Below, in pieces: positions 8,845-15,945 of a stretch of 64,000 nt of DNA. The stretch's first letter is position 1, and each line of letters starts with the position of its first letter. Under the pieces are notes generated by a model, which had not been told where the DNA came from, made no database searches, and worked only from the letters and a program-made list of their open reading frames with translations. The translations under genes were made by a program, and so were the position numbers. The stretch is taken from NCBI GenBank assembly GCA_002707495.1, contig PAMZ01000021.1, positions 62,001 to 126,000 of the forward strand, in the 5' to 3' direction. This DNA comes from Halobacteriovoraceae bacterium. GTDB taxonomy: Bacteria > Bdellovibrionota > Bacteriovoracia > Bacteriovoracales > Bacteriovoracaceae.

Positions 8845-9387
8845 ATGTCTTCAATAAAATTTTTTGGGTTTATATTTAGTCTTTTTCTGCTTATTAGTGT
8901 GAGTCTTGCTATCTACAATATTGGAAAATCAAATTTTTCACCCCGAGAATTTTTTGAAATTCCTAAAAGAATAGCAGAAAAGGTATCTTTAGACCTAAGT
9001 AATAAAAACTTTGTATTAAAGGTAGAGCCTATACACTGGCCCATAGAAAACGAGACAGCTAAAGTTTATTCTCCGGAGACCAATCCATGCCAGATTAAAT
9101 GGATTGTAACTATGCATTCTGTAGATCCAGATAAATATCATAAGATTTATTATTTAAACCCTAATCAATGCTCTCTCTCTAAAGAGGAGTTATTTGTCGT
9201 GCAATTTAAGATTCTCTCCAAGATAAATCAACAAATCGACTTTAAGCATGTTGCGTTTTTACAATTAGAAACAAGTTATCATCTAGATGGGCTCGATAAA
9301 GAAATAAATTCGGGAAGAAAACTCATTGAGTTGATTACAGGTAGAAAGATTCTTCAAAACCAAAATAGGCTTACTGTAGCTCTTTAA
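8845..9387 (+). CDS. Membrane-anchored protein of unknown function
   Basis: 180 residues. One N-terminal transmembrane helix (about 5-26) is followed by a hydrophilic domain probably outside the cytoplasm. Two cysteines (NPCQIKW and NQCSLS) may pair. No family recognised. The start is set by a perfect TATAAT six bases upstream with no Shine-Dalgarno. The 3' end overlaps the opposite-strand gene by 17 bases. Confidence 0.7.
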   Translation: MSSIKFFGFIFSLFLLISVSLAIYNIGKSNFSPREFFEIPKRIAEKVSLDLSNKNFVLKVEPIHWPIENETAKVYSPETNPCQIKWIVTMHSVDPDKYHKIYYLNPNQCSLSKEELFVVQFKILSKINQQIDFKHVAFLQLETSYHLDGLDKEINSGRKLIELITGRKILQNQNRLTVAL

Positions 9388-9688
9388 GATTTGTCTCTTG
9401 CATGCTGATCAAACGGCTCACTTCGACGTCTAATCTTTTTATCATGTCATGAATCTGATCATTTTTAGAAGCCTTGTTTATATTACTTAACAGGGGACTA
9501 AGTTCTTGGTAATAACACTTCAGAGATTCGAGCGACTCTCTAGAAAATTCAGATTTGTATTGATTTTTGAATTGGTGAAATACTTTTTTTGTAGACTCAC
9601 TATATCTTAAATGTCCTGCTCGTTTGAGATCTAAAATCAACAACCTATTTAACTCAATTAATGTTTCAATATTAATGAGAACTTGTAT
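9371..9688 (-). CDS. Small helical protein, possible ATA start
   Basis: About 105 residues if it begins at ATA 9688, or 90 from TTG 9643. It is highly charged, nearly all predictable helix, with no signal peptide. The only good Shine-Dalgarno, AAGGAG (9694-9699), lies five bases before an in-frame ATA. The TTG codons have only AGG touching them. The extra residues read QVLINIETLIELNRL, a sensible amphipathic helix. Function unknown. Either start is possible. Confidence 0.5.
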   Translation of the reverse strand: MQVLINIETLIELNRLLILDLKRAGHLRYSESTKKVFHQFKNQYKSEFSRESLESLKCYYQELSPLLSNINKASKNDQIHDMIKRLDVEVSRLISMQETNLKELQ

Positions 9689-9828
9689 ATTCGCTCCTTA
9701 GATTTGTTTATTTTACCAAAGAACGACTCGCTCGTAGTCGTAAACTTTGTAAGTATTTAAAATATATCCACTGTCTTTTGAGAGTTTTTTTATACAATGA
9801 CTAGTTTTTTAGTCGGGCTTTTATGCTG

Positions 9829-9858
9829 ATTGCTTTAAAATATTGATTTTGTTAATAT
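9829..9858 (+). promoter_or_regulatory. Promoter, leaderless start of the barrel gene
   Basis: TTGCTT (9829-9834), an 18-base spacer and TAATAT (9853-9858), ending six bases before the ATG at 9865. No Shine-Dalgarno is present, so transcription should start at the A of ATG. Confidence 0.55.
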
Positions 9859-9864
9859 TTGCCC

Positions 9865-10320
9865 ATGAAAAATATAATCGTGTTTGTGGGTCTATTGTCT
9901 TTTAGTTTATCTTCTTTGGCAGGTTCCAAACTGCATGGAGTAGGGGCGATGCTTGGCGAGCCCACAGGTATAACCTATCGTTATCAGTTCAAGGACAATG
10001 TGTTTTTGGATGGTGGACTAGATTATCGACTGGGAGATCGGGCCCATATCTATGGAAGCTATTTGATGATTGCGCCTCAATCATTATTGATCTTTGGTCA
10101 AGTAACAAAATGGTTTTATGGTGGAGGCTTTCGTTCAAAAACCAAAGAGCATGATGACAAAGACAAAACATTTTTTGGGGCAAGAGGTGCAACCGGCTTA
10201 TTATATACTCCAAAGTCAGAGCCTTTTGAGTTATTTATCCAACTAGCACCTACTTTAAATATTATTCCTGAGACGAGTGTAGATTTCGATTTTAATATTG
10301 GCGCTAGGTTTGTCTTTTAA
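9865..10320 (+). CDS. Small outer-membrane beta-barrel protein
   Basis: About 151 residues. A signal peptide (to about 20, SSLAGS) is followed by alternating short strands rich in Gly, Tyr and Phe, and the chain ends in phenylalanine (ARFVF), the usual outer-membrane insertion signal. Size suggests an eight-stranded barrel like OmpW/OmpA-type proteins. Exact family not named. ATG 9865 is preferred over TTG 9859 because of the -10 spacing. The next gene overlaps its end by about 20 bases. Confidence 0.75.
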   Translation: MKNIIVFVGLLSFSLSSLAGSKLHGVGAMLGEPTGITYRYQFKDNVFLDGGLDYRLGDRAHIYGSYLMIAPQSLLIFGQVTKWFYGGGFRSKTKEHDDKDKTFFGARGATGLLYTPKSEPFELFIQLAPTLNIIPETSVDFDFNIGARFVF

Positions 10321-10951
10321 TTTTTCAATAATTTTTTTGATTCTTTTAAGTCTTAATGCTGAGGCAAGAGAGATTTACTCATATGATAAGTCTGTCAGTA
10401 TCTTTGATAATGAGCAGCGATTTTTAAAAAACTTAAGAAGACATTGCGGCGACTATGGAATTCGACAGGTTGATGATCTACTCACTCCAAGTGAGTATCT
10501 TGAAACTTTCCCTAAGGATATTGCCTTTCATTTCTTTAAAAAGAATCTTAAAGAGATTTGCTATTATGGAGTTTCGATTACATTAAAGTACCTAGGAAGT
10601 CATTTAAAGCAGGAGACTGAAGAGCTTGCTCATATAGTCGTTGATGATTGTCTTTCAACTAATCCAAGTTTTATGGCCTGCGGGCATTTTGACCGAACCG
10701 CCACTCTTTTTGATATGACAATCATTTTGGGTCATTTTTGTAGTTCAGAGTCATTGAAAAGATTTAAGTCAATCAATTGTCACTATAAAAAATTAAAACA
10801 AAGAGAATGTAGACTCTATCTCGATGAAGGGCACCCTGAAGAAGAGTGTCCTTATTATTTCCCTTCCAAAGTTGAAGTTCAGCAATTACATAAAAATTTC
10901 TTTCATTCAAATTGTAAAATGAAGTGGCGCCCACCTAGCTGTATTCATTGA
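10298..10951 (+). CDS. Exported cysteine-rich protein of unknown function
   Basis: About 217 residues with a signal peptide ending NAEAR. The mature protein has about a dozen cysteines, many near the C-terminus (RECRLY, EECPYY, NCKMKW, PSCIH), implying several disulfides and a location outside the cytoplasm. The start is TTG at 10298 or 10310, both inside the end of the barrel gene, so translation is coupled. No family recognised. Confidence 0.7.
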   Translation: MALGLSFNFSIIFLILLSLNAEAREIYSYDKSVSIFDNEQRFLKNLRRHCGDYGIRQVDDLLTPSEYLETFPKDIAFHFFKKNLKEICYYGVSITLKYLGSHLKQETEELAHIVVDDCLSTNPSFMACGHFDRTATLFDMTIILGHFCSSESLKRFKSINCHYKKLKQRECRLYLDEGHPEEECPYYFPSKVEVQQLHKNFFHSNCKMKWRPPSCIH

Positions 10952-11075
10952 GAGATCTTAAAATTGCAAATTTTTAGTGGCATTGGTGAGCGTCTCACAA
11001 AAGTGTTAAGTCTTTATATTTACAGATTTTTCCTTCTCAATTGACTCTTTTCTAAGTTTTCTACTGGTGAGGCGA

Positions 11076-11081
11076 TATAAT
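11076..11081 (+). promoter_or_regulatory. Perfect -10 box before a small ORF
   Basis: TATAAT 30 bases before the ATG of the small ORF at 11112. The -35 is not clear. A transcript from here would carry the GAGGA Shine-Dalgarno of that ORF and the downstream stem-loop. Confidence 0.4.
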
Positions 11082-11111
11082 AATCTTACTGAAGGAAATT
11101 GAGGATTGCTC

Positions 11112-11279
11112 ATGTTGATGTTGAAATTTTATGGACCCACTTCACCTTTCCTAAGCCTAAAAAGTTTGTCCATAAATGTTGAAGCGAAAAGAAAAACTAA
11201 AGTTGTTGATCTACTAACTAAAGGCCTCATTTTTACTTCTCTAAATTTAATTGCATCGAGAGAGATGCAAAGAAAGTGA
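11112..11279 (+). CDS. Candidate 55-residue small protein
   Basis: The ATG is preceded by GAGGA seven bases upstream and by a TATAAT box about 30 bases upstream. The product is basic with alternating hydrophobic stretches (KVVDLLTKGLIFTSLNLIA) and no cysteine. It could be a small membrane-associated protein or a leader peptide for the operon beginning at 11471. Its stop codon lies inside the 5' arm of a 12-bp stem. No homology can be judged by eye. Confidence 0.4.
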   Translation: MLMLKFYGPTSPFLSLKSLSINVEAKRKTKVVDLLTKGLIFTSLNLIASREMQRK

Positions 11280-11334
11280 CTCCGGCACCAGAACCCTTTA
11301 ATTGTGCTTACTTTTTCATCTAGCCGGGGTCACT
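11275..11334 (+). promoter_or_regulatory. Long-loop 12-bp stem upstream of the polyP-type operon
   Basis: AGTGACTCCGGC (11275-11286) can pair with GCCGGGGTCACT (11323-11334): eleven Watson-Crick pairs and one G-U, with a 36-base loop. The 3' arm is not followed by a T run, so a simple terminator is unlikely. It overlaps the small-ORF stop codon and lies 136 bases before the DUF4956 gene. It could be a regulatory RNA element or a processing site. Confidence 0.45.
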
Positions 11335-11470
11335 CTTCTATTCTAAGTATCTAAAATTATTATAGTTTAATCTCTTTACACTAGATAATAATTACATTGT
11401 TTAGCATCTGCGAATTGAGAACTGATGCGTAGCGTTATATCCTGGGTTGAAGTAAAAAGGAAAAGCGAAT

Positions 11471-12160
11471 ATGCAAATGCTCGATGTCTCAAGCTTATTT
11501 ACCACAGTAAAAGATCCCACCCTCGTGTCGATTACCTATTCTATTTGCTTGTCTTTCGTGCTCTCAAGTTTAGTGGCCATGACTTACCAAAGAACTTTTC
11601 AAGGCCTAAGCTACTCACGAAACTATCTCCAGGCGATTATTCTAGCCTCAGTTGTAGCAACCATCGCGATGCAGGCGATTGGTGACAATCTTGCCCGTGG
11701 TCTAGGAATGATGGGAGCCCTAGCTATTGTAAGATTTAGATCTTCTCTAAAAGATCCTAAAGATATGATTTTTGTTTTTATGGCCTTAGCTGTTGGTATT
11801 GCTTGTGGAGTTTACTCATTTTCCATAGCAACCATTGGGACTCTCGGGTTTTCAGTTTTTGCCTTTATCATTGGGAAGTTGCCCTTTAGTAAAGAGAGTC
11901 ATTTTGACGGGCTTTTAAGATTTAATCTTGAGGATGACAAAGATGATAGGCAAGCCCTAGAGGATTTACTTTCAGCGAGATGCCAAAACTTTGCTCTCAT
12001 TACTTTAAGAGAAGTCGGTCAAGGCTCACGATTAGATTATGCTTATCAAGTAAAACTAAGAAGAAGTGAAACATACGATAAATTTGTGAATAGCCTTAAA
12101 GAGCTTAAAACGATAAAGGGTGTGAATCTACTCCTTCAGGAAAGCACGGTGGAGATTTAG
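11471..12160 (+). CDS. DUF4956 inner-membrane protein
   Basis: 229 residues. Four or so membrane helices lie in residues 15-140, followed by a cytosolic alpha/beta domain. The family hallmark is clear at about 75-115: GALAIVRFRSSLKDPKDM then FMALAVGIACG. DUF4956 proteins are commonly encoded beside VTC-domain polyphosphate polymerases and CotH-type kinases, exactly as here. The role is unproven; an inner-membrane partner for the polymerase is the natural guess. AAGGA lies nine bases upstream of the ATG. First gene of a tightly packed five-gene operon. Confidence 0.9.
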   Translation: MQMLDVSSLFTTVKDPTLVSITYSICLSFVLSSLVAMTYQRTFQGLSYSRNYLQAIILASVVATIAMQAIGDNLARGLGMMGALAIVRFRSSLKDPKDMIFVFMALAVGIACGVYSFSIATIGTLGFSVFAFIIGKLPFSKESHFDGLLRFNLEDDKDDRQALEDLLSARCQNFALITLREVGQGSRLDYAYQVKLRRSETYDKFVNSLKELKTIKGVNLLLQESTVEI

Positions 12161-13933
12161 ATGCTCGACTTAAAGAATCTTAAATACAATCTTCAAGATA
12201 ATGCGCTTTTTATTGGTACTTGGCTTTTGGCCTTAGTCACCGTCTTGGGCATTAATATCTCAAATACTCAAAGTTTAAGTTTTGTCGGAGTTACCGACTC
12301 TAAAGAAGTAAATATTAATTTAAAGCATGCTGTTGTTATTGAAAAGATCCATGTCTTGCCCGGACAGAGAGTCGTTAAAGGTCAAATCTTAGCAGAGTTA
12401 GATCGACCAGATTTAGTAAAACAATTAAACGAAGTTTCTCACCAACTGGAGCAGCTTCACAATCAACTTAACCTAAATGAATCTTTAAATGAGTCTCTTA
12501 AAAGTATTAAAGAAGATGAAAGAGAAAATGACAATGCCTTAACTATTCAGATTCGATCTCTTGAAAACCAATATGAACTTCTTCAAAAAGAAAGTGAAGA
12601 GCTTAAAATTTTTGCTCAATTCGATGGGCATATTGGTTTTGTAAATTATAAGTCAGGTGAATCTGTTTCTCCATTTACACCGATTCTTACGATGCACCAG
12701 AAAACTCCCACCTTCGTGAGAGGCTATGTTCATGAGAGTATCATGGACAAAATTAAAATAGGCTCTACTATCAAAATTTCTTCACTAAATTCAGGGAGAG
12801 TAATGAAATCGAAAGTCACTTCTGTCGGGACAAGAATAATAGAGTTCCCTGAGAGATTTAGAAGATCAATAGATCAGAAGATATGGGGCCGAGAGATAGG
12901 TATTAAACTAAGTCCCAAAAATAGTTTTCTGTTAGGTGAAAAAGTGTTTCTTGAGCTATTACCGAATGAATCTTTTGATGCTGAAAGAGAATTAGCTAAT
13001 GAATTTATAGAAAAAGAAGAAAATTATCAACGGATTTCAGTTCCGAGTTCGGTCGAAGACAAACAAGAACTTGAACCGTCCGGGCTAGTTTATTTACCTG
13101 GTCAAAATAAATTTGTATTAATTAGCGATGATACTCATGAGTCTGAACCTGATCTATTTACATTGAGTCCTGAAGGAGTTGTTTCAGAAAGTGTTCATAA
13201 AATTGAAGGTTTAGGCTCCATTAAAGATATGGAGGCGATTGCTCAAGATGAAACAGGTAAGTTTTATGTAGCCTCATCCCAATCTGAGGATAAAGATGGA
13301 GATATTCCTAAAGACCGTCGAAGGTTAGTAAGGTTTATTCAAAATTCAGATGGTTTTTTTGAGGATAAAAAAACTGATTTGTTAAAAAATTTAAGTGAGC
13401 TCGCTGTCTTATATCCTGAAGAGAGTTGGGTGGAAACTCTTAAGAAAGACAACCTTATTGAAGATGATTTTATCATCAAAATGGATGTAGAAGGTCTCAT
13501 AGTAAAAAATGATACGGCATTCTTGGGTCTAAGATCAACTTTTATAGAAGGAGATAAATTAGTCATTCTTAAAATTGAACAATTAGATAGGCTTTTAAGA
13601 GAGGATGATCTTCTTAAAGGACAAGTTAGTATTTCTCATAAAATTGATATAGCTCAAGGGGCTCCGATTCAAGGAATAAGTGATATGACCTTGATTGGGA
13701 ATGAATTGTATTTTTTAACAGCCTATAATTCAGGCCAGGAACAAGGAAGTCTTTTTAAAATTCCTTTTGATGAAAATGCATCTTCTATTGAACCTTTAAA
13801 AGCTGAAAAAATTAAGGTCTTTAACGAGCATAAACCGGAGGGTATCGCCTATAATAGCCTTACTTCCGAACTCTATATTGTCTTTGAAAGTAACCACTCC
13901 AAGAAATCCTATTACGTGAAGGTGACAATCTAA
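12161..13933 (+). CDS. HlyD-like periplasmic adaptor fused to a beta-propeller
   Basis: 590 residues. A transmembrane helix (about 17-36) is followed by a split lipoyl/barrel adaptor: VLPGQRVVKGQILAEL near 65-80, coiled coil about 85-150, IGFVNYKSGESVSPFTPIL completing the lipoyl half, then barrel strands to about 275. The C-terminal half (about 290-590) is repeat-like with DMEAIA, DVEGLIV and PEGIAYN segments, like SdiA-regulated or esterase/phytase-like propellers. Adaptors normally bridge inner-membrane machinery to TolC; the propeller is an unusual addition. The ATG directly follows the DUF4956 stop, with GGAGA upstream. Confidence 0.8.
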   Translation: MLDLKNLKYNLQDNALFIGTWLLALVTVLGINISNTQSLSFVGVTDSKEVNINLKHAVVIEKIHVLPGQRVVKGQILAELDRPDLVKQLNEVSHQLEQLHNQLNLNESLNESLKSIKEDERENDNALTIQIRSLENQYELLQKESEELKIFAQFDGHIGFVNYKSGESVSPFTPILTMHQKTPTFVRGYVHESIMDKIKIGSTIKISSLNSGRVMKSKVTSVGTRIIEFPERFRRSIDQKIWGREIGIKLSPKNSFLLGEKVFLELLPNESFDAERELANEFIEKEENYQRISVPSSVEDKQELEPSGLVYLPGQNKFVLISDDTHESEPDLFTLSPEGVVSESVHKIEGLGSIKDMEAIAQDETGKFYVASSQSEDKDGDIPKDRRRLVRFIQNSDGFFEDKKTDLLKNLSELAVLYPEESWVETLKKDNLIEDDFIIKMDVEGLIVKNDTAFLGLRSTFIEGDKLVILKIEQLDRLLREDDLLKGQVSISHKIDIAQGAPIQGISDMTLIGNELYFLTAYNSGQEQGSLFKIPFDENASSIEPLKAEKIKVFNEHKPEGIAYNSLTSELYIVFESNHSKKSYYVKVTI

Positions 13934-15139
13934 ATGTATAAAGGACTTTTACTAATAATTTTTACATTGCCATGTTTTGGGATGTCACTTCAAGAGATCG
14001 TTAACTCCTTTGATATTGTTGATACTGTTCCTAGACTCGAGAATTCTGTAAGCTATATTGATAATGTAGCTCTCAGAGGAGGACAAACTCAGGATCAAAG
14101 CAGTGGAGATATAGATAGTGAAGTGGAAGTTAGGCTTTCGCTTAAAGGCTTAAAGGAACAAGAACAACTTGAGCAACTTTATAATAATCAGCAGAAAAGA
14201 CTTGAGGCCGATAGACTTACATCTTTAAATAAAGAGCTTGGCTTGGTTTATAGACTGTTTTTAAAACTCTATTTTGGAAAGACTGAAGTAGAAAAGCTGA
14301 AAAAACTAAAAGTCATTTTCCAAGACGAGATAAAAGTTCTCAATGTTTATATTAAAAAAGATAATGCCTATATCTCTGATCTAATCAGTGCTGAGAAAAA
14401 GTCTCATGAAGTTGAAAAACAATTGACTCTAAAACAAAAAGAGCTTTCTCGACAATTAGAACTTTTAAGTGCTCTTTTAGAAAAAAAGCTTTCTTTAAAC
14501 AATATTCCTCAAAGAGAAAAACTATTGAGTCTAAAGAATCTCGTGAAAACAATCAGAGAGGAAAAGACTGAAATTATTCGAGAAAACCTTGAGTTAGAAA
14601 GGGCCAAGCTTGAATATGAAATTGAAGTGGGGGACAATAGTAAACTTTTTGATTTTATCCAGTTTGATGTGGATAGGCGAAATGCCTTTAGTGACACCAA
14701 CGACCTAGAAACCAGGGTAGGCTTTACTATTGCTGTGAATCTGCCCTTTCTTCGAGAAAAATCTAAAGTTAACGAGAAATTTATTAATAAACTTAAAGCT
14801 GAATATACTGCTAGGTATGAACAAAAAGCTACAGTGGCAACTCTGGACCAGATTAAAACCTCTGTATTAAGTAATGCACAATCACTAGAAAAACTATTAG
14901 AGTCCTCATATTTAGCGACTGCAAAAAAGTATCTAAAGACCTACCAGCGATCTAAAGGAGTCGATCCTTTAAAACTTCTGACTCTTAATCACACTATCGT
15001 TGAGGGCGAGGTTGAACAAGCTCAATTGACTTCACAATTGTATATTAGTTATATCTCTTACCTTGAAGAGAGAGGCGTCCTCGCTAAATATCCTAAGAAA
15101 AATGTCATAGCATCAAACTTTAGGGAAGTATTGTTATGA
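13934..15139 (+). CDS. TolC-like outer-membrane efflux protein
   Basis: 401 residues. A signal peptide (cleavage near PCFGMS) is followed by long alpha-helical coiled-coil segments in two halves (about 70-230 and 275-385), separated by short stretches that could be barrel strands (ETRVGFTIAVNLPF). This architecture fits outer-membrane factors that trimerise into a TolC-type tunnel. Lack of obvious NxxP motifs makes family assignment tentative. It lies directly behind the adaptor gene and overlaps the VTC gene by four bases. Confidence 0.7.
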   Translation: MYKGLLLIIFTLPCFGMSLQEIVNSFDIVDTVPRLENSVSYIDNVALRGGQTQDQSSGDIDSEVEVRLSLKGLKEQEQLEQLYNNQQKRLEADRLTSLNKELGLVYRLFLKLYFGKTEVEKLKKLKVIFQDEIKVLNVYIKKDNAYISDLISAEKKSHEVEKQLTLKQKELSRQLELLSALLEKKLSLNNIPQREKLLSLKNLVKTIREEKTEIIRENLELERAKLEYEIEVGDNSKLFDFIQFDVDRRNAFSDTNDLETRVGFTIAVNLPFLREKSKVNEKFINKLKAEYTARYEQKATVATLDQIKTSVLSNAQSLEKLLESSYLATAKKYLKTYQRSKGVDPLKLLTLNHTIVEGEVEQAQLTSQLYISYISYLEERGVLAKYPKKNVIASNFREVLL

Positions 15140-15945
15140 CTGGTTTTAGCTCTCCCTTATTATTTGAAAGATATGAACTCAAGTTTTTGATTCCTATAGA
15201 CTTAGTGGATGAAATCTCTCAGTTCGTAGAGATATATTGTGTCTTAGACCCCTATTCAGACCGTGAGCCAGACAAGTTTTATAAAGTAAATAATATATAC
15301 CTTGATAGTCCGAATTACCTTTTTCTTCAAAGAAGACTAGCAGGTATTGATCATAGATTTAATATGAGAATTCGAAGTTATGGGGACATACCTAGCTTTC
15401 CTTATTTTTGTGAAGTTAAGCACAAGACTATGGGAATTGTGAAAAAACGCAGAGCAAAGATTTTTGAAGAGAATTGGGCCAAAATATTTTCTGGAGGAGA
15501 TATAATTGCTCCTGAAGATACAGCAGTTTGGGAGGATTCAAAAGATTATAAAAATCATTTTCTTCGACTTGCCTTTTTACACAACGCCCAACCTAAAATT
15601 TTTACTCAATACAGGAGAAAAGCTTATGCCTCAGTTGTGGATGACTATGCAAGAGTAACCTTCGATAGAGATTTGCGTTATGAAAGGCGAGAGACATATG
15701 ATCTGTCTCCGGCAGAAGATGGGCTTACTCACTATGATAATCCAGAAAAGTTTGACCCTGAAACAAATATCATTATGGAACTTAAATGTACCACTCAAGT
15801 TCCAAAATGGTTTTTGGACCTTATTCAGACGTTTCAACTCACAAGAACGAGCTTTTCTAAATATGTGACAGGGATTCAAGAAATTCTCGATGAAAGGAGA
15901 CTTCTTTGTCATGATAGAGTTATTTCAAGGGTGGACTTAATATAA
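15136..15945 (+). CDS. VTC-domain polyphosphate polymerase
   Basis: 269 residues, one complete triphosphate-tunnel domain. Expected tunnel residues are visible in order: RYELKF, NIYLDSPN, FNMRIRSYG, CEVKHK with KKRR, TQYRRKAY, the metal-binding Glu in IIMELK, and the late FSKY. Relatives make long-chain polyphosphate from ATP (Vtc4 core) and should act in the cytosol at the membrane. No SPX or membrane domain is attached; the DUF4956 protein of the same operon may anchor it. The ATG overlaps the TolC-like stop (ATGA). Confidence 0.9.
   Translation: MTGFSSPLLFERYELKFLIPIDLVDEISQFVEIYCVLDPYSDREPDKFYKVNNIYLDSPNYLFLQRRLAGIDHRFNMRIRSYGDIPSFPYFCEVKHKTMGIVKKRRAKIFEENWAKIFSGGDIIAPEDTAVWEDSKDYKNHFLRLAFLHNAQPKIFTQYRRKAYASVVDDYARVTFDRDLRYERRETYDLSPAEDGLTHYDNPEKFDPETNIIMELKCTTQVPKWFLDLIQTFQLTRTSFSKYVTGIQEILDERRLLCHDRVISRVDLI

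Larger units (their letters stand above)
10952..11470 (+). other. 519-base intergenic region before the DUF4956 operon
   Basis: The longest gene-free stretch of the window. It holds a TATAAT box (11076-11081), a 55-codon small ORF (11112-11279), and a long stem-loop (11275-11334). The remaining 136 bases up to the operon are AT-rich and should hold the operon promoter, but no clear -35/-10 pair can be singled out. Confidence 0.6.

Noticed and set aside
9723-9741. Hairpin ACGACT...AGTCGT as terminator
   Set aside because: Only six base pairs, no T run, and no gene ends just before it.
11425-11685. 86-codon frame overlapping the DUF4956 start
   Set aside because: Different frame from the strongly recognisable DUF4956 sequence; no support.
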